The notes under the pieces are model-generated. The model had not been told where the DNA came from, ran no database searches, and was given only the letters and a program-made list of their open reading frames with translations. Made by a program: the position numbers and the translations under genes. Positions 19,020 through 31,172 of a DNA stretch of 64,000 bases are shown here, piece after piece. Position 1 is the stretch's first letter, and each line of letters starts with the position of its first letter. Source of the stretch: Manduca sexta (Eukaryota > Arthropoda > Insecta > Lepidoptera > Sphingidae); NCBI RefSeq assembly GCF_014839805.1, contig NC_051123.1:12072727-12136726 (forward strand). The letters are read 5' to 3'.

Positions 19020-21310
19020 GTCACTGTTGTGTTCCAGTTTGAAGGACATTGTAGCCAGTGTAACTATTGGATGTAAGACTTAACATCTCATGTCTCAGGA
19101 TGGCGAGCGCAGTGGAATACTAAACAATACTTTGTAATACAAGGTGTTGGATAGTGTTTCTACTGTATATGGTCGGTCGTATTACCATCAGGTGAACGGC
19201 AAGCTCGTCACGTCATTCAAAGCAATAAAAAAGAGCTAATGTAGATAGTACTCATTTTATTACTATTTATTTAGAAGTATAGATTAGTTTGACTTTTGTA
19301 TTCTTCGACTTCGACTTCGACTTATACATTTATATGATGACTAGCAGTTACTTAGGAGTTGTAAAACAGGTCCTAACACTAGTGAAAGAAACAAATTTAC
19401 GATCAAAACGAACAGTAAGAAGGCGTGTTGTAAAACAAAGATAATAAACAGCAAATAGCACTGAATAGCAAATATCTACAATTGAACAGACTTTTTCGCG
19501 GAGAAAATATGCGTTATCGCTACCACCACTTTATATGTGGGCACGATACCCACTGCCTATCCCTAGACAGGCAAAAGGCGTGATAATATGTCCGTTAATT
19601 ATATTTTTAAATAAACTAAACAATTGAGTATATTCAAACACGACATAATTTAGTTCTAATTGATTGAAATTTATGATATAAACGTGTAGAGGATGTCCAA
19701 ATCAACATCGATATAAAAATACTCATATGATGCGCATACGCATGCTAAGTACAAAGCAAACAACTGATGACCGCTGCGTGCTTGATTAAACACACATTCG
19801 GTGTACAGCCGATGCCTTAATTACTACTGTTTGCTAGTGATGCGGTCTAACTATAGTTGTCGATAGTTTTGTATTCTATCGTATAAGTTTATAGGTAAGT
19901 ACTTCATTTGTATTTTTTTTTAAAAATGCGGCGTACAATATCGTACCCTGACGTACATTGTAATGCCCAAACATGATATTTTAATGGTGCTTAATAAATA
20001 AAATTGAATGTACTTTTTTTATTATTTTTACAATACGTAACATACTTTTTAACAACATATTTAATTGCCCTTTTCTTTTATTCTGACTTAGTACGTGTGA
20101 GCCAGTTACTAGCACAATATAAATATTATATCTGCCCTCAAACTGGCGTACAAGAACTACTCTTGCAAAACATAATCATATAAATACATTGTCATAACTA
20201 TTCTATTATATAAAGTGTTCCAGAGTTATGAATATTAAATCGAAAACTATGAAATATCGCGGAACATACATGGGAGTGATTCGAATACCCCAAAGGGTTC
20301 TCTGTCTCTAGACGTCCGCTTGACACTATTTTCTGGGACACTCTGTATAAAGCTGAAGAGTTTGATTATTTATTTGGACGCGCTAATCTCAGGAACTACT
20401 CGTTCGAATTAAAAAATATTTCAATGTTATATCGCCTATTTGACGAGGAAGGCTATAGGCTATATAATATCACGCGATGACCAATAGGATCGGAGCATTT
20501 ATTCCTTTTGAGAGCTTTCGTTGTGTGTGCTGCGTAAACAGTTAAAGTTAGGCAACAATTATGTATGACGGAAATGTTCCACTTAATAATTATCAAAAAA
20601 TATATTATAAAACAAAGTCCCTCGCTCCATCTGTCTGTATGTCAAAACGCGATAAGCTTAACAAAATATACAATACAATCAATAAACTTTTGTAATATTT
20701 ATTGCCTTCATTTATGAGCCTTTATTGTGGCCTTTATTCACCTGACTGATGTAGAAAATAATTTATTTATATTATTGTTTAAGTGAAATATTATGTCTAT
20801 GAACAAGAGAGGCTCCTTCGATAATTGTCGGAATTATGCCGGCCTTATTAAAAGTACATCACCTATAAAATAACTCGCTAAAGTTATTACAGCATTTCTT
20901 TATGTATTTACTCGTTAGCCAATAAACACTTGTGATCTAACATCACTATCGGTATCGATAAATCGACACACTCCCCCATCACTACAGGTGTTAATAACTC
21001 TAACACCAGAGTCATTGAATATGGTCGTAATAGTAATTATTTTTAATTAATAATCAACACGCCATTAGTGCTGTGCTCGTAATAAGGATGTGCTTATGTC
21101 GATGTCCCTTCGGTAGTTTAAATTTGTTATTAACCTCTTCGGCTGTGTGTGTGTGTGTGTGTGTCATATTGAATTTCTTTGAAAATAATTAACTCTTGTT
21201 ACGAGATATTTGATTACATTTTTAATTGTTATTTTAGTCATACCATCACTTTATATTTTTCAAAGGATTGCCTAAGAATGAGTAATTAAGGATTTGTATT
21301 TTCAGACTTG
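19020..21310. other. No gene; fragments of old repeats
   Basis: No coding region is recognised. 19302-19324 is a short TTCGAC tandem repeat. 20225-20540 resembles a dispersed lepidopteran repeat with CTAATCTCAGGAACTACT and GAGGAAGGCTATAGGCTATATAA. A diverged reverse copy is at 35570-35715. 21143-21164 is a GT microsatellite. Confidence 0.5.
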
Positions 21311-21400
21311 TTTAGTGGCGATAGCCTAGTTAGAAGAGGAACAGACTTCTGAGACGAATGTCCGCAGGTTCAAATACCAAGAACACCTCTGACTACACAG
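21311..21400 (+). repeat. SINE family A, head fragment
   Basis: Starts with TGGCGATAGCCTAGTT (A-box-like) and GCAGGTTCAAATACC (B-box-like), then breaks off. It is the tRNA-like end of the family seen complete at 6477-6800 and 40983-41300. Confidence 0.6.
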
Positions 21401-21449
21401 ACAAATGTTTAATAATCTTATTGTTATCAAAACCAATTTGCTGGTAAGA

Positions 21450-21612
21450 TGTGTTTTATATCCGCTCGGATAGCGACCACAAGGTGTTAAAATCCACCAT
21501 ATTAGTTCACGTAAGTGTCGCATTCCGGGACCAGCCTGTGTATATCCGGCTCCAACAGGCCGGCATAATTGTGTCGACTGACGAGGGGTAATCATCTCTC
21601 GTCAGTCGACAT
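21450..21612 (-). repeat. Dispersed repeat family B
   Basis: Reverse-strand copy running from the GATATAAAA-like tail near 21455 to the GTCGACTGACGAG core near 21575. The core is followed at 21596-21611 by its own inverted counterpart (TCTCGTCAGTCGACAT). Confidence 0.7.
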
Positions 21613-22005
21613 TCTATTGGACTCCATTCCACTTGGGTCACTTTGCCGCGCCAATATTAAAAAAAAGAATAGAACGTCATGATGTCGCCCACAAGGTTTT
21701 TTAAAAGTTTTGCGACAGAAATATATCTATATTTAATAAGATGTAGTTATAGGTAGATTTTACCGTTGTTGCAGTTAATGACAAAATTAATTTACTACAG
21801 TTTACATTTACATTTGATCAGTAAATGGGACAAATACATAAATCAAGCGAATTTGAATTTCGGAACGATATTGACTGTTTGAAGATACGTCAAAGATAAA
21901 ACAAAATTAAAAGTCTCAAATTAAAATGGCAAAATATATGTGGTTCACTATTATAAGTATATGTTATATAGCTTTAAAGTTTTACCGGGATAAATCTCCC
22001 TCTGT

Positions 22006-22125
22006 ATCTACCAATCCGCACTAGGCCGCGTGGTGGACTAAGGCCTAATCCCTCTAGGTAGTAGGAAGCCCGTGCCCAACAGTGAGACAGTATATAATAC
22101 AGGGCTGATACTATTATATTATTAT
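22006..22125 (+). repeat. SINE family A, 3' fragment
   Basis: Contains CAATCCGCACTAGGCC, GGACTAAGGCCTAATCCCT and GTATATAATACAGGGCTGATA, the tail half of family A, with the terminal TATTAT-rich end. Confidence 0.7.
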
Positions 22126-23778
22126 ATTTTCCTGGGATAAAGTATAGCCTATAGCATTCTGGAGTAATGTAGTTTGGTAGTTCCTGAGGTAACCCATTTT
22201 AAACCAAACAATCTTTCATCTTTATATATTAGTGTAGATTTGATGTGCATAAAGTTATTTGGCACCAATGAAATATATAGTTACAGATTTTGGCGTAAGC
22301 TCTTTGACTTGTATTATAAAACACTGTATATCCAAATCCATTGTATATTAATAATTAAAATCTACCACAGTTCCACATACACTAAAAAATTATACAATTT
22401 TTATTCTTTTTAATAAATGAAACAGGAAATATAACGAGTACATTTGAAAGTGTTTTAGGTTCAATTTTGTGAATCAGTGTGAGTATATAATAACCTAATA
22501 ATGTAAAAAGCGTGTTTGTGTCGTTTACCATCAATCGTAGATCGTCTCATCATTTAGTTTTAAAAAACATAAGGAACCCTTTACCAAGATCACAACTCCC
22601 ACCTCACACCCTTATCAATACCATAAATAACCCACTGTCCATCTCATAAAACGGTACGACTGGCTAATAACAATAAAATCAATCAATGCGACAGATAACA
22701 GAAGACGGTGCGTCGATTTTTATCAATAAAAAACTGTTTTTATAACATAAAATTGAATTTATTCGTGTTTATTGGATATTGGGGAGTATTGCATTGTTTA
22801 ATGGGCTGTTGAGTTTTTGAAGTAACCTCTTTGGAAGGGTAGACAGAACTTTATTGCCTGAAAGTTTGTCTAATATTATACATATAATATTAAGGCTTGA
22901 AAGGCATTTTGACTAAAGCGACATTTCTTTTAAAAAATTTATCTAGGTTAAAAAACATAGAAAAAAGTGCCGATTTTAAATATGTATGAAATTTTGTGTT
23001 GCTAGAAAATGTTGATTAAATCAATTAGCATTTCAACCAACGATATATATTTTATAATTTTTAAGTATATTTGTTCACTACCTCCTCTCGTTGTATACAC
23101 CTACCGTCTTTAGTAGCACCACCTTAAGATTGATTGGTAGAAAAAATAATTTTGCAAATCGGTTAATATATGGCTGAGTTCTGAGGTGACAAACACGAGA
23201 AAAATACACGTCAAATTGAGAATCTACTTCTATTTTAGAAGTCGGTTAAAAATGCCTTCGGTATTAAGACCGCCTGTATACTATCTATAAGTTGTAATAA
23301 ATAAAAAAAAAATATTTTTTTCCTTTGTATGGCAAAGGCTGGCATAATTGTAAATGGTGCATCTAATCTCAAATTATTTCACCGAAAATAAACTGCATTA
23401 ACACACAACTTTATAAAAAAAAATAAACACATTGTCAACCTTAAAACAATAAGAATTAGGATGCATTTAGTGCTTCGGAAATCATACAACACTCAACAGA
23501 CATGTCAAAACAGTAGAGTTCTCAGTCAAACCGGCTCAACACATTACCATATTAAAATATTTCCTAAAACTAACACCAGACTTAAGACAATGTTTCACCA
23601 CAACTTAGAATATTTGCATAACTTAATTTAAGATCGGCAATATCGGCAGCGAGACAAAAGCCCCCCCTGGGGGTTAAGATTTATTTGTGTAGGGGAAGAC
23701 GCGCTAACGGGTTGAACTCTACACCTATAGATTTATAGATAATTTGGAGAATTATTGGTAAATATTATAAGGTGACTG
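22126..23778. other. No gene seen
   Basis: AT-rich sequence. An open stretch at 22174-22413 is short, low in complexity and has no recognisable domain, so it is not called as a gene. Confidence 0.5.
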
Positions 23779-24030
23779 CCTCGGTGGCGTAGTTGTACTG
23801 CATGTGCGATATGACAGCGTTCTGAGGTTTTGGGTTCGAACATCGAGGCAAAATGATATTTGGGTTTTTCTGCTCAGTGGCAGCCCGGAGTCTGGAATTT
23901 GTGCCCGATATGGCGATAAGCTCGCCCCTTATCACATCATGGGACGGAACACACTTGGCGAAAAGTGGGTGCCCTGGTTGTGCCTCTGCATACAATAATC
24001 TCTGCATACAGGATAAACGCGTCATGTGTT
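23779..24030 (+). repeat. tRNA-derived SINE (family D), near full length
   Basis: Head with A box CTCGGTGGCGTAGTTG and B box GGGTTCGAAC, then the body TTTGGGTTTTTCTGCTCAG, CCCGGAGTCTGGAATTTGTG, CCCGATATGGCGATAAG, ATCACATCATGGGACGGAAC and GTGCCTCTGC. It would be transcribed by RNA polymerase III. Related copies are at 4841, 31003, 49717 and 56571. Confidence 0.8.
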
Positions 24031-24129
24031 TTTTGTTTGTTTATTTGTTATTATAAGTTGCTTGCATCTCTGAGGTTAAATTCTGTTCCTAAGGTAAAAA
24101 GTAGCGTAGAGCTCAGAATAGAGTAGATT

Positions 24130-24260
24130 TTTTTTTTATCGACGACATGTTATAGTAGCCTCACTGTACCAGATGGCGAAGAGAATCTCAAAAATATGTC
24201 GGCTGGCAAGAGATAGATCGGGCGGTCGACACAGTTATGCCGGCCAGCTTAATTGCTACT
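24130..24260 (+). repeat. Dispersed repeat family B, fragment
   Basis: Weak similarity: CACTGTACCAGATGG at the start and GTCGACACAGTTATGCCGGCC near 24225, both landmarks of family B, with the rest eroded. Confidence 0.45.
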
Positions 24261-25862
24261 ACACACTTCGCTTGACGGAATTATGTTTTTGGAATTTCAA
24301 AACCAAAACATTGGTTCTAAAATTTGGCGTTTTTAAAGAAAAAGCCATTTTACAGATTTATACAGGATGTTATAGAAAAGACTTAAGATTATTAAATATG
24401 TTTACGTAGCAGTTATCACTAAAGAGAATAGTATATAAACCTAAAAACACAGATAATGAATGTATTTGTAAAAAAAAATAAGGATTACACAAAAAGCACA
24501 CCAAAACACACACATATACATAAACAGACACAAGAATCATCGATACAAAACTGGATTACACCTTTCGAATATTTAAATTCCGTAAACACGATTGTCTTCG
24601 ATGCGATTTTATGTGCGTTTTATATTTAAATAATTTGCAATCACGACACTTTACACGTTAAAGTTAAACATTCCATTTTCAAATTATTAAAAATGTCATA
24701 TCGAACGCCGGGAATGTCACGTGCCGCCATCTTTACAAGCGTCATAAATTGGCAGATAATTTTCGTTTTTTTTTCAAAAACAAGTTGAGTTAACCGTAAT
24801 GTTTTGACACTTGGGTTCGACTTTGTCTTAAAATGCCATTATTTTTAGGGACTATCAGGTAAGAGGAGATCCGCTTAATATATTTTTTATAAGGAAGGAA
24901 TCAACGAACAATGGTCATCATATCTTAAATGATCTGCACTTCTCATAAACACAACATCAGAAGAAATTTGGATACGTAACCGGCCTCGAAGGAAAATCTT
25001 ACAGAGAAGGAAAGAATTTTATTGCAATTGAGTGACGAACATAAACAGTAACACCATCATACAAAACTTTGATTTAAAGTAACTGCGTAACACTACACTG
25101 CACTCGACATCCTGAGATAAGATGTTAAGTCTTATCATGCCCAGTAATTATGCTATAATATCCTTCAAATCGGAACCTAATAGAGCATACAAACTGTTGC
25201 TCCGTAGACATAAATATGACAGTGGTTCCTACCCAAGGCCCCTCGCATATTCTCACTCAAGGTAATAGCAAATATGACTGACAACGTATCCATAATTGCT
25301 ACCCAGACCTTACTAATTACAATTCCTAATAAAATAACCAATAGACATAGACGGCCATTTTAATGGGGGGCCCATTGTCGCGTATCGAGTCGGAATTCCG
25401 TACTGTAATTATGCGAACCCTTTCGGCACTAAATTTGCGCCGTGTCGGAGTTTAGCGAGATGTTTTCGAATACATCCCATTTTATTGCTCCCGCTAATTG
25501 ATGTGCATACTGGATTATTATTTTAATTGCTATTTGTTGCGAAGATCGGTAGTGGGCAGTTTAAGGTTCAAGTTTCTTTGGTTGCTGAATATCTGTGAGG
25601 TATGTGGGTATTTCCGGCTTATAAACAACTCGCTAGCTGGTACACAACACGGCTGCCCATCATCATTATCCTCAGCCACGTAAAGTCTTCTGTTGAACAT
25701 AGGTTTCCCTTAAAGATATAGCTCTCTAAGTATAGTAGTAATACTGGTAAAATTTTAGTTATCAAACACTACGAGGATTTGCGATGCACTCGTCATATTG
25801 AAACATAAGAAGTTTCATATTTAATTGGTAATTCAAAGCTACATTTTCTTTCAAATTTCAAC
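24261..25862. other. No gene; repeat scrap at 25655-25715
   Basis: No coding region is recognised. The segment 25655-25715 (CATCATCATTATCCTCAGCC ... TTGAACATAGGTTTCCC) matches a widespread lepidopteran repeat tail. The rest is unassigned. Confidence 0.45.
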
Positions 25863-25953
25863 ACAACAATGATTGCAATAATAGACATAATGCGTTTAGA
25901 CGTAGCGCATACTATCCGATGAATGGTTCGTCATTGTAAAGCATCTCTCTTTT

Positions 25954-26242
25954 GTCTTAAGGTTATAGCTTAAGGTCCATTTTTCATACATTTTGTTTCA
26001 CCTTTAATCTGGGTAACTAAACAAGTATTGACAAGTAAAGAATTTAAATTCACGTCTAGTTAGTGATTAGTTCTCGCAGTTGAAAGAAAAAGTAAAAATA
26101 ATTAATATGCATGGATATTTCGGCCTTTAAAATTTAATACGACGAAATTTAAATTCTTTACTTGTCAATACTTGTTTAGTTACCCAGATTAAAGGTGAAA
26201 CAAAATGTATGAAAAATGGACCTTAAGCTATAACCTTAAGAC
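25954..26242. repeat. Palindromic foldback element, copy 2 (loop inverted)
   Basis: The arms (25954-26053 and about 26146-26242) are nearly 100 bp and reverse complementary. The outer 73 bp equal the arms of copy 1. The loop between them is the reverse complement of the loop in copy 1, apart from small changes. Confidence 0.85.
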
Positions 26243-26718
26243 CAGTAATATCGAAAGTAAATGTTCGGATTCTGTGAACTAAGAAACGAGCACCGATCAC
26301 GTATCTCTTGTTTCTGACAGCGTGATACTATGCGACCAAACATCACAAAGCCACGTATCGAAAACATTAGATAAAGACATAAAATTTTATTATTCTTCGA
26401 AATCAAACACGAGATTTTTAATGGCCCCTACCAAGGTAGAAAATGGGAAGAAACACGTTTTTATTTCGATTAATGTTTGATAAAAATCGTTAAGCCAAGC
26501 TGGCCACGTCGTGCCGCCCGAGTTTTCTTAGAACAGCCCCGTGTTGTGTCACAGTGAATATAAACGGAGCTTAATATGGACAAACATGGGCTTAGTAATT
26601 GATTTGATTGGCCGTGACGAAAATTATGATGCTTGTATTGGTGACTGTCGATATTGAGTTGGGATGCAAGTGGGATGAATTTTAAAACAGCTTCGAGATA
26701 GTATTTTTGTACGTGCAC

Positions 26719-26952
26719 GGCACAGCGTCCTTACTGCACCTGATGGTAAGAAGAGGGTCTAATTTATGTCGACTGACGAGAGATGATTACACCTCGGCAG
26801 TCGACATAATTATGCCGGCCTGTTGGAACTGGATATATACAGGCTTATCCCGGAACGCGACACACTTAAGTGAGCCACTATGGCGGGATTAACACCTTGT
26901 ATACGGTGGTCGCTATCCGGGCGGATATAAAATATATCCTACCACTACTACT
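26719..26952 (+). repeat. Dispersed repeat family B, second segmental copy
   Basis: Same position and orientation as 848-1050, but longer in the middle: GTCGACTGACGAGAGATGA, then CAGTCGACATAATTATGCCGGCC, then the GGATATAAAATATATCC tail. It retains segments deleted or changed in copy 1. Confidence 0.75.
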
Positions 26953-27072
26953 ACTGTCTACGAATCTGTTGTCTGTTAAATTATAGGATTGTATATTAGA
27001 AGTTTATTTAGAAGATTTTTTTCGCGATGTACTCGTATGCATATATGATTTTTTTTTCGAGGGTGTGCGAAT

Positions 27073-27192
27073 TCTATCAATCCGCACTAGGCCAGCGTGG
27101 TAGACAAAGGCCTAATCCCTATCAGTAAACGAGGCCCGTGAACAACAGTTGGACAGTATATAATATAGGGCTAATATTATTATTATTATATA
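27073..27192 (+). repeat. SINE family A, 3' fragment
   Basis: CAATCCGCACTAGGCCAGCG ... GTATATAATATAGGGCTAAT followed by a TTATTATTAT tail. It is not present at the equivalent place in copy 1. Confidence 0.7.
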
Positions 27193-27378
27193 TCAATTGT
27201 CGCTATCCAAAGAATATGAAAACTATACAACTATGGTAAAAACACTGTTCCTTGACCTTCGAAAATAAACAAAACTATGCTATCTACAAACGCTTACAAG
27301 ATTTGGGCTAATTAGTACCATCTAAAGTCTAAACAATTGTGTTCCGCAAAAATCACTTCTAGAACCCAATCAAGATAT

Positions 27379-27703
27379 AATGATTTCTTATGTTTACGCG
27401 AATGTTAGACATTGAAATTAAACTAATTTTCGGATTCTATCGCGGTGTTAGTATTTTATTTTCTCCCGACGTTTCGAAGACTTTGCAGCCTTTATGGTCA
27501 CGGGGGGGACTGAGGTGTTGTTCATCCGTAAAGTCAAAGTTACAATATCTACCTACATTTTACAATTATACAACTTTTTTTAAATTTTAGCTGTTGGTGA
27601 TCCGATCTACGCAGAATGAGCTCACAGTGTCTTGAAAGTCTTCAAAACGTCGGGAGAAAATAAAACACCAATACCGCGATAGAATCCGAAAATTAGTTTA
27701 ATT
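27379..27703. mobile_element. MITE-like inverted-repeat insertion
   Basis: A 325-bp insertion bordered by the 13-bp direct repeat CCAATCAAGATAT (27366-27378 and 27704-27716), which occurs once at the empty site in copy 1 (1542-1554). Inside, 66-bp arms (27416-27481 and 27638-27703) are reverse complements with about three mismatches. The right arm ends exactly at the insertion edge, while the left arm starts 37 bp inside. There is no coding capacity. Confidence 0.8.
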
Positions 27704-28925
27704 CCAATCAAGATATGTCAAAAAGTCTGTATTTCGTTTATCTGCCCCAATGCCACTGATATTTGGGATGACTGCAACTTTCTAAGGAATTGCAGAAAGT
27801 ATTTGATTTATGTTTTCAACCGCTTACCTATTAACCTATAGGATGCAAGCAAACCGACCTCCTACTAATATACCTAAACCTAAGATTCAAACATATGACA
27901 CTCTCTTCCTAATCCCACGCTTCCACTAGACCTACCCAAGTCTATTCTTTATTATCTCGAATTATTACTTCATCTCACCTCACCCGGCGAGTTTTTGGAA
28001 ACTCTGATATCATCTTCTTTTATCAGTAGCGTGTAGCCGGTAGCCGGTCGTCACAATATGAGATGGGGTTATAACGCCTCGTAAAAGTAAAAGTTAAATC
28101 GTTCTAGTGACATCAAAAAGGTAAAATAGTCCTTGGACTTTAATCTACTCCATTATACTAAGAAAATAGGTTTCATAATGCTGTCTTACCATAACCGGAA
28201 CTCAAATGTTTGATGGTATAAATAAACAATAGAGCACCTACTCAGACTCTAAAAAAAATACCAAGTTCCTTCGAGAAAATAACAATTGAATTAGTCCACC
28301 TTGTATGAATTATGATGTGTATATACAAATAAGTACCTATGTGGCAAAGATCCTCTTTTTAAACTCAATCGTAATTTGTTGTTAAAATTCAGAGAAACAA
28401 ATTCACGAATAACGCTACAAACAATGCCAGAAGTACATTTCGCAACCGCCTCCAGTTTTTGCATCCCCAGACCACCCTTCAGACGTTATAAATAAAAGGG
28501 GTTTGATGTTTATCGTCTGGTGTTTATTACTACGAAAATTATTCCTCTAATGAGTGCCCGAATTCCCTCCCTGTACACAGGACAGAAAATCCTATCGCCT
28601 ATTAACAGTTAAGGAGCTGTGAAATATTGCTGTTTGCAACACCGAACTTTGTCCGCCATGGAATCCTTATGTTAATGTTCCGTTTATATTGTGTTTGAAT
28701 ATAGAATTCGGTTTTTGAGAGGCGGTTTGTTGTGCCGATATTTTTAAATAAAGAATGTTATAGTTTTTATTTAAAAAGTGATTAGGTCTTTTTAATATTC
28801 AAGGAGGTTGCATCTTCACAGATTTTTAAACTATGAACTACATTTAAAGATACCTTTAATTTTGAAATAATAGTTCATAGTTCATAATGTAAATGCCATG
28901 ATAAAAAAAATATTCATAAAAGTTT

Positions 28926-28998
28926 TGTTTCCGCCCGGGATCGAACCGGGGACCTTGTGCGTGTGAAGCACACGTGATAACCGCTACACTACGGAAAC
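28926..28998 (-). tRNA. tRNA-Val (CAC), copy 2
   Basis: Identical over all 73 nt to 2759-2831: same paired acceptor stem, anticodon loop TTCACAC and T-arm B box. The flanks are also conserved, so this copy should be transcribed equally well by RNA polymerase III. Confidence 0.95.
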
Positions 28999-29956
28999 TT
29001 GTTTCTTTGAAGACTAATTCCTAGTACGACTACCGTACTGATCGATAACAATCTAAAAGTCCAAGAAGAATTTGCACCATGCTAATACCTAAAAGCGAAA
29101 TTTTTTGAAGAAATTTTTAGGAGTACGCAACAACCGCTGAACATATTTGGATGTTTGACACACAGACCAATTCCCAAAGTGACATATAAGATTTATACCA
29201 GAATAGTTGACAATAAGACTCTCAGCCTTCTAAAGAACTTCCCTTTATAATAATAATCGCTATTTCCTTCTTACGTCATAAGAATCCGGCACAAAACACA
29301 ATTAGTCACTCCAAAAACATACTAATTCGCACACCTGTTCAGCAGTACTAGGTGTCGATCAGATGGTAGTCAGATAAAAATTAACGATCGATAAAATGGT
29401 GGTCATGCGACATGCCAGCGGGTTTGCTTTAATGTGGTGCGGGCTTACGCATAAATCAACCTTATATTCATATTAATACGAGAACGGAGATTTTTATAAA
29501 AATTATGGTCGCTTCTTGGAAATACTGAGTTGATGTTTGGTTGGTAATGGCGAGTGGACCGGTGTTTGGGTTGGGATTTATCGGGTTCGAAGGATTTGAG
29601 TATACTTAGTGTGGATAGTGTTGACAGAGAGGTATAGGCGTGGTAACAAGTGCCTTGACTTTCGTACCCACTACTGCTCTTGTAAGCCTGGTTCGAAGTA
29701 TCGAGAGATGAAGATTGATGTATGTAGAATATACCCTACTCTCGGACCCGCTACTGCATCTCTTGTACAGATGGGCAGTGGCTTTTATAACACTGGTGAG
29801 ACTGGTCTCTGAAAGCACCAATCTGTCAATGAGCAACAAGATAAATCAAACACAAAGAAGCAACACAATTATCTTATCATAGCTCATACTCAGTGTAAAG
29901 GAAAAACAATGTAAGTTCTAAAATAAAAAAATTGCAAATAATTTCCGTATAACGCA
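28999..29956. other. No gene seen
   Basis: Counterpart of 2832-3794, with scattered substitutions and indels. No coding region is supported. Confidence 0.5.
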
Positions 29957-30241
29957 AGTAAGCCAAGAACGCAAAACCGGTGTGGGGGGCTTAGGGATGT
30001 CAAGAGGTGTGCACCGATGTCACTATCGCGGACCGCTGTTGTGTCCTCGCTATTACGCAGATTGAGCACTTCCACCACGGAGCTGAGGTTCTTAGCTCTT
30101 GCAACTTCTACCCATAGCCGGCCAGTTAATAAAACCAAGGGTCAGAAGGTCTCATTTAGCCCCCACAGAATCAGGGAACGCGGTGTCGCCACTCCCGTCG
30201 GCCCGCCACAAAGCCCCTTCGGGCTTATTATTATTATTAAC
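29957..30241 (+). repeat. Probable 3' end of a truncated non-LTR retrotransposon, copy 2
   Basis: Same GC-rich block with the TTATTATTATTA tail as 3795-4076, with a few substitutions. The identity of the parent element is not certain. Confidence 0.4.
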
Positions 30242-30826
30242 TAGTTGTCCTGTGTTAACTATAAATTTGCAGCGCGCATTCCGTCAATCGCTGACAGTAT
30301 TGTCGAGTATATAGTGTCGTTAAGTTTTCTTAAATTTTCTATTTTTCCGCGCAATTTTTTCTTTCATAAGAACCTTCTCCTGACAATAACAAACACAACA
30401 AATAATAGTGAAATCGGACCAGCCGTTCACGCGTAATGGCGTGACCAAGGGAAATAGGGATTCATTTTACATATATAGACTACGTCATCGAGACATTTAT
30501 AGTCAGTAAAAGCATCATAACACTTTTGCTGCCGACTTCACACGTCACATCGACACGTCCGCAGTGCATTACTTTCAAGATACCGAAACAAGATAGTTGA
30601 CATAGCGCACGGTACAGCGTTATAGCATTTACGAGCGTTTACTGTAAAATCACTGGGAAACTCATGCGCACCGGTGCCCGCTTATAACAAATTATAAGAA
30701 TCACTTGGTTTTAGAACTGTATCTTGGATAGAAGGCAATGTAGTGTACTGAAAAGCATTTGTAGCAGAAATTTGGAATCACAAGTCAGCATCCAATAAGA
30801 TAGACGATATTATAGTGCGGGATGCT

Positions 30827-31172
30827 GGTTGCAGGATTTTTTTATCGGCTTGGGTAGCGACTACCCTACACAAGCTGTTAAGACCCGCCATATTGGCCCA
30901 CGTAAGTGCCACGTTCTGGGATCAGCCTGAGTGTATCAAATTCCAAGAAGCTATAATTGTGCCGACTATGGAGGGATAAGCATCCATATTACGCCGTTAT
31001 CCATGATGGGGTAGGCAGAGGTACAACCAATCCCAACTTTTAATTATGTGTGTTCCGCCCCACGTGATAGGAGCCAAACCTATCGCCACACCACGCACAA
31101 ATTCCAGACCCAATATTCCTGCTCGATCCGGGATTCGAACCAGTGACCTCAAAGCGGTATCGTACCGTACCA
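30827..31172 (-). repeat. Family B fragment followed by SINE family D, copy 2
   Basis: Counterpart of 4665-5010. Family B covers about 30827-30995 and the SINE about 31003-31172. The B box is GGTTCGAATCCCGG on the minus strand, at about 31127-31142. It is not a functional tRNA because no acceptor stem pairs. Confidence 0.65.

Noticed and set aside
21143..21164. GT microsatellite and the TTCGAC repeat at 19302-19324
   Set aside because: Ordinary short simple repeats, listed for completeness but not of special interest.
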